Below are positions 6,206-13,517 of a stretch of DNA of 14,578 nt, one piece after another; position 1 is the stretch's first letter, and each line of letters opens with the position of its first letter. The notes under the pieces were generated by a model, which had not been told where the DNA came from, made no database searches, and worked only from the letters and a program-made list of their open reading frames with translations. The position numbers and the translations under genes are program-made. The stretch comes from Nitrososphaeria archaeon (GTDB lineage: Archaea; Thermoproteota; Nitrososphaeria; JACIWG01), in contig JARVJS010000088.1 in assembly GCA_029776125.1 (NCBI GenBank), forward strand, positions 1 to 14,578, read 5' to 3'.

Positions 6206-7818
6206 GCACCTTCTACCCCCTTGTGTACTTTTACGAGCCCATTCGAGTATATTAGGTTCAGGGCAGATGTTTTCTCCGTCCAGCCGATAGGCATGTCTAT
6301 GGTATAGCCTCCATAGAACACGTAGCCGTTGTATTGCATTTGGTTGTAAATGTATAGGATTTTAGGTTCCGAAGATGCTTTTCCAGTCAGGTATCTGAGC
6401 CCCTGAAGCACGTCAACGTTTACATTAAAGTATTCTTTAAGGAGCGGTGATGCTTTCATGTCCCCTGCAACCACCTGGTCTTCTGCTGCTGTCGAGATCC
6501 ATGCTGACGCCCTATACTCTGAAAGCCTATAAAGCCAAAAGTATCCCATATAGCGTTCTTGAAGTGATACGGAAGCATACATGTTGTAGGAGTTTATGGT
6601 TAAGATTAACAGGAGGGACACTGTTGCCACAAGATTTTTCAACCTTTGGTTAAGTGGCTTATTTGTTCTCATGTATAATCTTTCGAGTCCGGCTGCACAG
6701 AGTATCGCTAATGGGATGCAGAGGAAGTTTAATGTCCTATATGCTAGGGTTAATCCTAAGGGTGAGCCTCCGAAGACAGCGTAGCCTTCGAGCCCAAGTA
6801 TTGTGGTAAACCAGAAAAATGGTAGCATGCACTCTTCACATTGCATTTCACGTAGTCTTCCAAGGCCTAAGATCACTAAAGGGGAGGCTAGAATGAAGGG
6901 TACTGCATAGAGTATGTAGTGGCTTGGAAGTATTGGAGCTTCTGGGACGATAGGCCTTTTCGTGCAGAGCAACGCAGATAGTGATACGATAGCAGCCGAC
7001 GTAGAGCATAGGAGTAATGTTCTCGCACGAGAGCTGTTGTGGGGCTTGAGCGTTAAGTATAGGGCTGCGGCGAAGGAGATAGTCTGATATGATGCTACTG
7101 AAAGAATATCGCTTGCGGTGAGTGCTAGCTTTAAGCCCCTATATGCGAAGAGGATGAAGTATAAGGCTGCTGTTGCAGTTAGTATGGATACAAGTATCAA
7201 CCTTAGGTTGTCGAAGCTTAGACCTTTTCCAGCTCTGGCGATTGAGGAGGCTAAGGTTATGCTTGCTAAAATTGCTATCGTGACTAACGTGGTTAGATGA
7301 TGTGACAGAACAAGAGCTACAGACACTATAGTGAAAAGTAATATCTTCCTCCATTTACTGGAGCCTAAAAAGATGAGGATAGAGAGCATGTATATGGGGT
7401 TTGCGTAGGTTTCCTTAGTTACACCAGACATGAATAGAGTGTATGGGAAAGCTGTTGCCAAAAGAATTGAGGCAAAAAATGCTAATTTATGGTTTTGGCT
7501 AAGCCTACTTATTAGAGCATAGAAGAATAGAACCGTTAAACCCCCAGCTAAAGGAACAATGGCCGCCATCAAATTAATGGGCCTAATGCCCGTAACCTGA
7601 GAGAAGACTGCTCCAAAGAGGCTGACACCAGGCCAATAGTTGTTGTAGCCGTCAAAGACTTCATCATCCAAGCGTATTGGAGTATATTCTATTAGAAGTT
7701 CGGTGTTTCTAATTGGAGACCATGCGTCAACAGAAAAGGGTAGTCCGCTCACGATGGTCGGATAGAGTCTTAGGACTAAGGCAATGGATAAGGCTAAGAA
7801 AATGTATAAGCTTCTCAT
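6202..7818 (-). CDS. GT-C-fold polytopic membrane glycosyltransferase-like protein with outer C-terminal domain
   Basis: A 538-residue integral membrane protein. A first membrane helix (4-24) is followed by an outer loop with acidic motifs, FSVDAWSPIRNTELL (28-42, D31) and DDEVFDGYNNYWPG (51-64), in the position of the catalytic loop of GT-C enzymes (STT3, PMT and ArnT relatives). GVTKETYANP (132-141) and VLSHHLTTLV (170-179) are motifs often seen in archaeal GT-C-like membrane proteins. About ten hydrophobic segments follow up to residue about 412, then a soluble domain of about 120 residues on the outside. GT-C proteins use lipid-phosphate-linked sugars as donors; the donor and target here are unknown. 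Its ATG overlaps the permease-2 stop (ATGA) and its TGA overlaps the ATPase start (TTGA). It could instead be a non-enzymatic subunit of the ABC machine. Confidence 0.78.
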   Translation of the reverse strand: MRSLYIFLALSIALVLRLYPTIVSGLPFSVDAWSPIRNTELLIEYTPIRLDDEVFDGYNNYWPGVSLFGAVFSQVTGIRPINLMAAIVPLAGGLTVLFFYALISRLSQNHKLAFFASILLATAFPYTLFMSGVTKETYANPIYMLSILIFLGSSKWRKILLFTIVSVALVLSHHLTTLVTIAILASITLASSIARAGKGLSFDNLRLILVSILTATAALYFILFAYRGLKLALTASDILSVASYQTISFAAALYLTLKPHNSSRARTLLLCSTSAAIVSLSALLCTKRPIVPEAPILPSHYILYAVPFILASPLVILGLGRLREMQCEECMLPFFWFTTILGLEGYAVFGGSPLGLTLAYRTLNFLCIPLAILCAAGLERLYMRTNKPLNQRLKNLVATVSLLLILTINSYNMYASVSLQERYMGYFWLYRLSEYRASAWISTAAEDQVVAGDMKASPLLKEYFNVNVDVLQGLRYLTGKASSEPKILYIYNQMQYNGYVFYGGYTIDMPIGWTEKTSALNLIYSNGLVKVHKGVEGA

Positions 7819-8990
7819 TTTAGCTCTGAGCCAAGTACACTTATGATGATTAGGGTTGAGACGAGGATAAAGTTTAGTGCTAGAGTAAGAGGGTCAAGCT
7901 GGAAAACTATATTATGTGACAGAATTTGCAGGCAGCCTACACCTCCAACAAGCCAAAGAATTGCAGCAGCCAAGAACAATCCAGCAGCTGAAGAAGCCAG
8001 GGACCAGAGCAGCAGCTTGGCTAATAGGTCCATCTTCAAGGCTTTCTGAGAAGCACCTATAGACCTTAAAACCTGAACTTCTCCACCATGCTGGCGTATG
8101 AGGTTTTTTGATGCCATAACTATGCTGGCGCTTGATAAGAAGAAGATTATGGCGGAAAGTATTAGGAGGGCTTCTCTAGATATTCCATACCTTTCCACAT
8201 AACTTTCCATAAACCTTTGAACTTCTTTAACCCCAAGGTCCTCGACCCTAAACCTTGAAACAACCTTTGGTATAATATTTGGAGGCTGCTCCGGTTTTGT
8301 TTGAGATACTGAGCTCGGTTCTTGTGATTCTTTAGCTATCTCCTCAAAAATTTTGGCGAAGCTTACCTGGCTTCTGTCTATCTTGAACCTTATTATGGTA
8401 ACGTGGCCATAGTCTGTGCCACGCAGCCACTGCCCAACACATAAGGGTGCAAGAACTTCATCGTCCATAGGCGAATTTGATATGAAGATTCCCTTGACAT
8501 GCAACTCTATGTATTGGTCTGCTAGGACACCTAAAACAAGAACCCTATCACCTGGCTTAAGATGAAGCCTTTCAGCAACATTTTTCCCCAAGACCATAGA
8601 GTTCAGGTCATCCAGCTCAAGCATACAACCATCCATTATAGTTAAGGGGTTTAGTTTAATGAATTCCTCTGGTACAATACCTCTTAAGAATACCGTTTCA
8701 TCCTCTATGACGCATGGGACTATCGTTTCAGGGCTTCCGGCTAAAACCCCATCTAGAGCACCTATCCTCTCTGACAAGTAGGCTGGAACAAGGCCTGTGA
8801 AGGGTGTACGACTTCTCCTATCATATAAAACAACAATGTCCTCACTCTCACCCAAGTAGGCTGTGAAGCTCCTATAGAAGCCTAGAAGGCTTAAGGCTGT
8901 TAATGAGAAAAGCATTGAAGATATGATTACTATTAATGTGAGGGCTAAAATATGCTGCCGCCTAAGGTATTTGAAGCCTAAAAGTTTCAT
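7815..8990 (-). CDS. FtsX/MacB-like ABC permease 2
   Basis: A 391-residue permease of the FtsX/MacB/LolCE type: one N-terminal membrane helix (about 13-36), a large outer domain (about 37-285, with a proline-rich segment SSVSQTKPEQPPNIIP), then three C-terminal helices. The cytoplasmic motif HGGEVQVLRSIGASQKAL between helices 2 and 3 is the family's ATPase-coupling region. The frame is open to 9095, but the real start is ATG 8990: it gives MKLLGFKYLRRQH, a normal beginning, and overlaps the upstream permease stop as ATGA. The longer reading would add 35 residues lying over permease 1 with no membrane character. It probably pairs with permease 1 as a heterodimer around the ATPase pair. Confidence 0.86.
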   Translation of the reverse strand: MKLLGFKYLRRQHILALTLIVIISSMLFSLTALSLLGFYRSFTAYLGESEDIVVLYDRRSRTPFTGLVPAYLSERIGALDGVLAGSPETIVPCVIEDETVFLRGIVPEEFIKLNPLTIMDGCMLELDDLNSMVLGKNVAERLHLKPGDRVLVLGVLADQYIELHVKGIFISNSPMDDEVLAPLCVGQWLRGTDYGHVTIIRFKIDRSQVSFAKIFEEIAKESQEPSSVSQTKPEQPPNIIPKVVSRFRVEDLGVKEVQRFMESYVERYGISREALLILSAIIFFLSSASIVMASKNLIRQHGGEVQVLRSIGASQKALKMDLLAKLLLWSLASSAAGLFLAAAILWLVGGVGCLQILSHNIVFQLDPLTLALNFILVSTLIIISVLGSELK

Positions 8991-10120
8991 AAAGGTTGCT
9001 CCACATACCTTGTTCGAGTAGATTTTAGGGCAGGATACATGCAGCCTACAATTGATGAGGCAAGAGTTAACATGAGAATTTGTAGGGCTTGCCAAACCTC
9101 CAAAAAGGGCTCTACATCCACACTAGGCTGAACCCATCTGAAGACTGTTGATGCCACCTGAGCTCCAACAGTACCCAAAGATATGCCCAAAACGGAGCCC
9201 GTGAAGGCTACAACTAAAGTGTAGGCGAGGACAATGGTGAAGATTAGACGCTTTTTCGCCCCCAAAACCTTTAGCATAGCAAGCTCATACGAGGATTCAG
9301 TTACAAGCCTTGCAGCAATAATGTATGAGGCTGCAGCAACCACAGCATATACAGCTATAGACCAAAAGTTCAAGAAGGCAAGCGTTTGAGCATTCACTTC
9401 ATACAAGAAATTTTTAAGCTGCTGAACTTTAACCACCCTCACGTCACTCGGTAGCAGATTGATGACATAGTTAACGGCTTCACCGCCAACATCTTCCTTG
9501 AAAGCGAACTCGATAATGGATGGATTCGTATCATTTCCAGTAAGGTGTATGAGGGCCTTCATTGGAACTATAACTTCAACATCACTCTCCGTCTGCGTCC
9601 TAAATATGCCGACGACCTTAACCCTAAGAAGATTTTCGCCTAAGACTAAGTTTATTTCATCACCCCTATTAATAGAGAAGGTTTTAGCCAAAATTTCTCC
9701 AATATCCACTTCCCTCACATCTTTCGCAACCGTGCCATTGACGTAGGCGCCCCTAAGCTTAAGGAAAAAGCCAACATCATCCACACCCCTCACGGTAACA
9801 GTCTCGTTACCAGAAAATGTGACCAAAGATGCAGTAAGCATCCTTTGAGGAAGAACATACTTTATGCACGTCATATTTTTGAGCGAAGTTGTTAGCTTTG
9901 CATCCACTATGCTATCAGTTGCTGCTGTAGAGTTCCCGTCCAAGAGTAGATAGGTTTCGCCTACATTCACAAAACCTTCCAGAACCTCAGCTTGAAAGCC
10001 TAAATAATTTACTATAGAGTTAACGGAAGCCAATATGGCTACAATAAGTGCTACACTTAGAATTGATGCAGCAGTCCCACCCTTCCTGAAGAGCATCCTA
10101 TAGCCTAAGGCGAGCGTCAT
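8987..10120 (-). CDS. FtsX/MacB-like ABC permease 1
   Basis: A 377-residue permease. Membrane helix 1 lies at about 18-41, then an outer domain (about 42-248) with several N-x-S/T sites, then helices at about 252-272, 292-318 and 344-365. The coupling motif SSYELAMLKVLGAKKRLI (277-294) and the terminal YPALKSTRTRYVEQPL (362-377, matching the family's YPAxxAxxxxPxEAL ending) identify the FtsX family. It starts with ATG 10120, preceded by GTGAGGG, a weak ribosome-binding site. It is the first gene of the four-gene operon. MacB-type machines work by mechanotransmission rather than by a classical channel, moving lipids, peptides or lipoproteins or activating an outer enzyme, and the coupled GT-C gene suggests a glycan-linked task (inference). 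Confidence 0.87.
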   Translation of the reverse strand: MTLALGYRMLFRKGGTAASILSVALIVAILASVNSIVNYLGFQAEVLEGFVNVGETYLLLDGNSTAATDSIVDAKLTTSLKNMTCIKYVLPQRMLTASLVTFSGNETVTVRGVDDVGFFLKLRGAYVNGTVAKDVREVDIGEILAKTFSINRGDEINLVLGENLLRVKVVGIFRTQTESDVEVIVPMKALIHLTGNDTNPSIIEFAFKEDVGGEAVNYVINLLPSDVRVVKVQQLKNFLYEVNAQTLAFLNFWSIAVYAVVAAASYIIAARLVTESSYELAMLKVLGAKKRLIFTIVLAYTLVVAFTGSVLGISLGTVGAQVASTVFRWVQPSVDVEPFLEVWQALQILMLTLASSIVGCMYPALKSTRTRYVEQPL

Positions 10121-10366
10121 TACCTAAATCCCTCACAAACTAACGCACAAGCCTCCCAAATTTTCGAAGCCTCAACGAACACTTTAGAATTGTGTGATTG
10201 AGAGTGCAAGTATGACTTCTATTTTCCTTAATCGACATGTTACAGGGTCAATCTCCATTTCCCTAAGTTTATTATAGCTTTATAAATGTACACTTATTAG
10301 AAGGGCCATTGAGAAGGAAGTTAAGGAAAGGACGAGGCAGCGACTTATAAAAAAGTTGAAGACACG
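10121..10366 (-). other. Leader and promoter region of the ABC/GT-C operon
   Basis: No gene is visible here. On the minus strand, CATTTATAAAGC and CTATAATAAAC (complement of about 10266-10291) are the best TATA-like elements. They would give a leader of roughly 130 bases before ATG 10120, long for this window. I see no riboswitch-like fold I can name. The right-hand part continues the decayed TnpB as random reading frames. Confidence 0.35.
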
Positions 10367-10690
10367 CTTCCTATAGAGACAGGTCTTTAAAGAGCTCTTA
10401 GGGTTCACGTATTTCACATCTAAACCAAGCCATTTAAGCTTGTATTCGAGCATTCCACTTTGAAAGCTTCCTACTCATTTCTTTCGAACCATTAATCTTT
10501 AGGAATCCATGAATACTTCATTAAATCAACTTTAAGATACCTCTTATTCGGTTCAATGCTTACCTTTAGAACCCCATTCCTAAAACTGAACAGTGTATTC
10601 TTGAAGTAAACTGTTCTTTACTTCAGGCTTACTCTTAGCTTTCCCTCTATTGTAAAGCGATATCCATCCTCTGACTAGCCCTATGACAAT
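10367..10690 (-). pseudogene. Gutted TnpB (IS200/IS605 OrfB) remnant
   Basis: The minus strand holds three pieces of a TnpB-type RNA-guided nuclease in order but in different frames. First is GWISLYNRGKAKSKPEVKN, running to TVQF at 10580. After a frameshift comes FRNGVLKVSIEPNKRYLKVD and LMKYSWIPKD. Then, after a large deletion, MSRKLSKWN and LEYKLKWLGLDVKYVNPKSS followed by LKTC, which match the region leading into the RuvC-II/zinc-ribbon part (VxYVNPxxSSxTCP). The central RuvC-I block and most of the zinc ribbon are gone. The gene is dead. I see no clear terminal hairpins or target site. Confidence 0.6.
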
Positions 10691-10735
10691 GTTATGGCCT
10701 ATGAAGCCCATGCCGCCAGTAACCAACACTTTCAT
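10676..10735 (-). pseudogene. N-terminal fragment of NAD-dependent sugar epimerase/dehydratase
   Basis: From ATG 10735 the minus strand reads MKVLVTGGMGFIGHNIV, the Rossmann beta-alpha-beta opening of the extended SDR family (UDP-glucose 4-epimerase and dTDP-glucose dehydratase type) with GxxGxxG intact (GGMGFIG). After about 17-20 codons it passes without a stop into the TnpB remnant (VRGWISLYNRG). The rest of the epimerase (YxxxK catalytic motif and sugar-binding domain) is absent. The open frame begins earlier, at 10765, but ATG 10735 is the usual start for the family. Confidence 0.6.
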
Positions 10736-10869
10736 AGGCTTCCACATCCTGAAAGTTACCCTCAATCCCTTTCAAATTATCCGGTGTTAATTTTAGAGCG
10801 GGTAAAGGCCTCAAAATGGTTACCCCCACCCTTTTGCGGTTATGAATGTTTTAGCAATATTGAGGATTA

Positions 10870-11991
10870 TCAGATTTTTCTACAGTATTCCGCTATTAGC
10901 GGGTCAGCTATTCTGTATTCTCCGTCTATTTTTTCCACGATGCTTAGGCTTGTAAGCGTATTAAGGGATCTTGTTATCTCCGCATTCGCGAGCCTTCTTC
11001 CAACCCACACTTCAACAGCTTTTTTGATGCTACTCCATGAGGCTGCCCCGAGGGAGACGGCTTTGAGCACATGCCTGTATTGGCTGGATCTCTTAAACAG
11101 TTCTTCAAGCTCTCCTTCAACGATTCCCAGGGCTTTCTCCGTCACTGCTCTGATGGCTTCTTTGGATGCGCCTCCAGATTCAAGACACATACAGCCGAAG
11201 TAGGTTAGCCAGCCGGGGATGCCGTCAACCTTCTCTACGATGGCGTTTAATATGTCATCGCTCACGTTCATTTTGGCTTCCCTGAAGCCCCTATTTAGGA
11301 ATTCAATTGACCTTTCTCTAGGGAACCTTTCAACCCTCACGGTGCTGACGTACCTCCCATATAGGGGGCTTGAGGCATCATCAAGCCCTAGGAAGTGCAG
11401 CAGTACTCCAACCTCAGATCCTGTTAGTATAAACCTCAAGCCTCTCAGGTTGTCGTAGGCGTAAGCTATTATCCTTCTAAAGTCCATCCTTCCCTTGCCC
11501 CCTGCCAGAAACCTTAGAAGCTGTGCCTCGTCAAAGGAGATGACGATGAAACCCCCCTCTGTGCCACTCACCGCGTATTCGTTTAATTTATTCAGAAGTG
11601 TTGTTAGAGTGAGCGCCTCCTCTCTCCAGTCGAATTCCACTTTAAAGCCAGAAATACCGACTCCTTTTATGCCCCTGAAGCATTCAAGCATCTTCTTCCA
11701 TTTTGATATGCAGCTGGAAACGGAGTCTGAAAGCAGTCGATACAGCTGTGCTCTACTGTATCCTCTATCCTCCAAAATCCTCAGATCAAGGTAAATGTGA
11801 GGAGTGCCTAGGCTGTTCAGGAAGGACTTTAAAAGCGACGTCTTCCCAACCCTTCTAACACCTAAAAGCAGCGTTACCGGAGTGGCGACGGCCTTCATGA
11901 GCAGCTTCACTTCCTCCTCCCTGTCGAAAAGCTCTTCCAGGCGCTCTTTGGGTCTGGGGTCAAAGAGCAGAAGTATCACCCCTGATACCAT
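10870..11991 (-). CDS. Archaeal STAND-like ATPase with C-terminal winged helix
   Basis: A 373-residue ATPase of the archaeal ATPase family (PF01637 type). The start region contains LFDPRPKERLEELFDREEEV, the family's N-terminal signature. Walker A is LLGVRRVGKTS (42-52, K50), Walker B FIVISFDEAQ (148-157, D154-E155), and the sensor strand RFILTGSEVG lies at about 186-195. A helical lid follows (FPRERSIEFLNRGF onward). The C-terminal part (from about 305) looks like a winged helix ending in EYRIADPLIAEY. Function is unknown; such ATPases are abundant in archaea, often near TA or mobile genes. ATG 11991 lies between two copies of a dyad. A GTG five codons in (residue 5) is an alternative start and would place LFDPRPK nearer the N-terminus, as in relatives. 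Confidence 0.84.
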   Translation of the reverse strand: MVSGVILLLFDPRPKERLEELFDREEEVKLLMKAVATPVTLLLGVRRVGKTSLLKSFLNSLGTPHIYLDLRILEDRGYSRAQLYRLLSDSVSSCISKWKKMLECFRGIKGVGISGFKVEFDWREEALTLTTLLNKLNEYAVSGTEGGFIVISFDEAQLLRFLAGGKGRMDFRRIIAYAYDNLRGLRFILTGSEVGVLLHFLGLDDASSPLYGRYVSTVRVERFPRERSIEFLNRGFREAKMNVSDDILNAIVEKVDGIPGWLTYFGCMCLESGGASKEAIRAVTEKALGIVEGELEELFKRSSQYRHVLKAVSLGAASWSSIKKAVEVWVGRRLANAEITRSLNTLTSLSIVEKIDGEYRIADPLIAEYCRKI

Positions 11992-12007
11992 GTATCACCC
12001 CTGATAC
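11973..12007. repeat. Duplicated dyad GTATCA-CCCC-TGATAC around the ATPase start
   Basis: Two perfect copies of GTATCACCCCTGATAC (11973-11988 and 11992-12007) are separated by 3 bases; the ATG of the ATPase (complement of 11989-11991) lies between them. Each copy has 6-base inverted arms around CCCC, so it could bind a dimeric regulator as DNA, or fold as a small hairpin in the mRNA. On the transcript each loop reads GGGGUGAU, close to an archaeal Shine-Dalgarno sequence. Copy two lies where transcription should start. Confidence 0.75.
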
Positions 12008-12021
12008 TTAACATTTTCGAA

Positions 12022-12033
12022 AAATTATAAGTC
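12022..12033 (-). promoter_or_regulatory. TATA box of the ATPase gene
   Basis: On the minus strand the element reads CTTATAATTTTT. It lies about 25 bases before the upstream copy of the dyad, so the predicted transcription start falls at about 12002, inside that copy. Confidence 0.45.
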
Positions 12034-12051
12034 CACATTTTGGTAGACCTT

Positions 12052-12441
12052 CTAGAAGATACCAAATTCTTCAGGCAACCATTTAGATAAATGAGCTTGC
12101 CACGGATTATTATCCTCCAAATGATATTTTGAATTATCCCCAACTGGAGTTATTAATTGCAGCTGTTTCTTTGCAATAACCTCTATATCTTTAATAAGAT
12201 TGTAGGCATCAGACTTCGATAAATGCTCAATTAGCTCTGTCACAATAATGACATCAACACTCTTAATTCTAAAAGGAAGAAATCGGACATCACCAACAAC
12301 TACATCGTGATAAATTTTTTTAGCAACCTCCAAATAAGGCCTGTAAATGTCAATTCCAACAAGATACGTCTTCAAAAGCTTAAAATCATCTCTTTTAACT
12401 ATCGACTTAATCAATCCCCCCTTACCACAACCCAAATCCAA
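12052..12441 (-). CDS. Truncated class I SAM-dependent methyltransferase
   Basis: A methyltransferase core of the Methyltransf_11/UbiE type: motif I LDLGCGKGG, motif II VGIDIYRPYLEVA (28-40), GDVRFLPF (50-57), and VDVIIVTELIEHL (62-74). It is only 129 residues against 200 or more for the family. The TTG at 12441 begins directly on motif I, yet the frame is open to 12516 and its codons (YRSLIWKNLSHEINSLLD) look like the missing N-terminal helix, with no ATG, GTG or earlier TTG. At the other end a TAG at 12052 cuts the protein after WLPEEFGIF, where relatives usually continue; the next codons (KVYQNVDL) resemble that continuation. It is probably inactive or a remnant. It could have modified a sugar, given the surrounding glycan genes (inference). 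Confidence 0.6.
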   Translation of the reverse strand: MDLGCGKGGLIKSIVKRDDFKLLKTYLVGIDIYRPYLEVAKKIYHDVVVGDVRFLPFRIKSVDVIIVTELIEHLSKSDAYNLIKDIEVIAKKQLQLITPVGDNSKYHLEDNNPWQAHLSKWLPEEFGIF

Positions 12442-12601
12442 TAAACTATTAATTTCATGAGAAAGATTTTTCCAAATAAGGCTCCTATAAAAGAGAAAGA
12501 AAAATTTTTCTGAAAATTAAACGTATTAAAGTATAGCGCATACCATATGTCAAAACATAATTTTAATATATTAAATTAAATTTTGGTGTCCATAGCATGC
12601 C

Positions 12602-13036
12602 TTAATCTAAGATTTCGTGTGGTTCGATTCTTTTTATATCTAGGTTGTCGAAGTCTTTATCGAAGCTTATGATCGGTACACCCTTAGTCTTCGCTAAGTA
12701 GTAGTGTAGTCCGTCATCAAAGTCTAGCCCAACCTTACTGGCTAACTCGCATGCAGCAAGCTCCTCTTGCATAGGTAAGTCGACTATGATTAGGTTACGC
12801 CATGTTAGGATTTCTGCAATAAGTTTAGCCACCAAATCTGGTTTCCCAAGTATCGCTGAGATCCCGTGTATGGCGAAATGTAGCATTAGCGCTCTTATGG
12901 AGCCGCCCTTCACCCTATTCAGCAGCTTATATGATTCCTCCCAATGGCTCCTCTTATAGAGGACTTCAAGGATTATGCTGGCGTCTATCAGATAGGCTGT
13001 ATTTCCTTCTGAACGCTTCAACAAGATCTTCACCAT
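12602..13036 (-). CDS. vapC: VapC-type PIN-domain ribonuclease toxin
   Basis: A PIN-domain protein of 144 residues. Acidic positions: D18 in YLIDASIILE, D105/D107/D108 in LDFDDGLHYYLAK, and D126/D128 in ISFDKDFD. The helix that usually holds the second acidic residue reads MLHFAIHGISAIL and has no Glu, a pattern found in some archaeal VapCs. VapC toxins cut specific RNAs, often tRNA or rRNA, and are held by VapB. The ATG at 13036 makes a 71-base overlap with the antitoxin gene. A start at one of the next TTG codons would shorten the N-terminus towards the PIN core, so the true start is uncertain. The frame is intact, so this is the one VapBC in the window likely to work. Confidence 0.82.
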   Translation of the reverse strand: MVKILLKRSEGNTAYLIDASIILEVLYKRSHWEESYKLLNRVKGGSIRALMLHFAIHGISAILGKPDLVAKLIAEILTWRNLIIVDLPMQEELAACELASKVGLDFDDGLHYYLAKTKGVPIISFDKDFDNLDIKRIEPHEILD

Positions 13037-13256
13037 CCCACTCGTAATCTGATTGCAAGCCTAAGCCGACTACGGCGTCAACTGTACCAGAAGCCAGACT
13101 ACATTCTGATTTGAGCTCCCTTTCTATCATATCTGCTATAGCCTTAGAGAGTGAGCCTTTTCTGAAGCCATACTTTTCAGCAGCATGTCTTCTAAACCTT
13201 TCAGCCAACCACCTCGGAAGCTCAACCTTAATTACCTCAACATCTTCCCTCCCCAT
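12966..13256 (-). CDS. vapB: VapB-type antitoxin
   Basis: A 96-residue protein upstream of and overlapping vapC. The N-terminal part VIKVELPRWLAERFRRHAAE is a beta-strand plus helix, followed by KYGFRKGSLSKAIADMIERE, the second helix: a ribbon-helix-helix-like DNA-binding unit. The C-terminal part, EDLVEAFRRKYSLSDRR, is the amphipathic tail that VapB proteins lay across the toxin active site. The frame is open to a TTG at 13265, but ATG 13256 (MGREDVEVIKVELP) is the better start and leaves room for the promoter and palindrome. The pair is expected to repress itself at the palindrome just upstream. Confidence 0.78.
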   Translation of the reverse strand: MGREDVEVIKVELPRWLAERFRRHAAEKYGFRKGSLSKAIADMIERELKSECSLASGTVDAVVGLGLQSDYEWDGEDLVEAFRRKYSLSDRRQHNP

Positions 13257-13264
13257 GGAGACCA

Positions 13265-13280
13265 AAGTACTTTAGTACTT
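13265..13280. promoter_or_regulatory. Palindromic operator of vapBC
   Basis: AAGTACT-TT-AGTACTT is a perfect 7-base inverted repeat with a 2-base centre, 9-24 bases upstream of the vapB ATG, between the TATA element and the start and over the predicted transcription start. VapBC pairs commonly repress themselves through such sites. Confidence 0.6.
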
Positions 13281-13393
13281 AAGACCATAAAAACTTTACC
13301 ATTCCAATACTCTTAACTATTTTTCTAATAGCGCTATAAGCTCCAAGATCATAATTTCCTGGAATAGCAGCAACCTTAAAGCCGTTAATGTTG
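13279..13393 (-). pseudogene. Unassigned protein fragment (IPGNYDLGAYSAIRK)
   Basis: A minus-strand frame of about 38 codons reads INGFKVAAIPGNYDLGAYSA, then IRKIVKSIGMVKFLWS, and stops at 13279. It looks like real protein (alternating strand and helix, PGNYD turn) and joins directly to the ABC fragment in another frame near 13385. I do not recognise the family with certainty; a piece of a GT2-like or other Rossmann-type enzyme is possible. The vapB TATA box lies inside it. Confidence 0.3.
13287..13300 (-). promoter_or_regulatory. BRE/TATA of vapBC
   Basis: On the minus strand GGTAAAG followed by TTTTTAT lies about 34 bases before the vapB ATG at 13256, with the usual archaeal order of BRE then TATA. 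The predicted start of the transcript is near 13265. Confidence 0.5.
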
Positions 13394-13517
13394 GTATCAG
13401 GTTAAAGAATTGGAAGACGAAGCCGATCTTATTCAATCTTATGTTCGATTTTTCATCATCGCTTAAACTGTTTACATTTTGATTAAAGATTCTCACTTCA
13501 CCTCTATCAGGCTGCAA
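13384..13517 (-). pseudogene. Fragment of LolD/MacB-like ABC ATPase
   Basis: The stretch QPDRGEVRIFNQNVNSLSDD, then EKSNIRLNKIGFVFQFFNLI, closely matches residues 52-95 of the ATPase at 5549-6205 (QPDKGEVKI, LSDDEKSSIR, IGFVFQFFNLIPSLT), including the Q-loop. Walker A, signature and Walker B are all missing, and similarity ends sharply after PTLTA. The frame continues to 13317 with unrelated residues. It is the internal piece of a second, lost copy of the same transporter type. Confidence 0.75.

Noticed and set aside
5655..6290. Two plus-strand ORFs of 104 and 94 residues
   Set aside because: Antisense to the ABC ATPase; no recognisable domain and Ser/Phe-rich composition typical of shadows.
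8991..9095. N-terminal extension of permease 2 (35 residues)
   Set aside because: It lies over the permease-1 gene, is not membrane-like, and ATG 8990 gives the same 4-base overlap seen at the other operon joints.
10694..11203. A 169-residue plus-strand ORF
   Set aside because: It is the antisense shadow of the archaeal ATPase (10870-11991) and the epimerase stub. It has low-complexity Ser/Leu composition and no family motif.
12052..12054. In-frame TAG as a pyrrolysine or readthrough codon in the methyltransferase
   Set aside because: Only eight codons follow before the next stop, the N-terminus is also broken, and no Pyl genes are seen. Decay is simpler.
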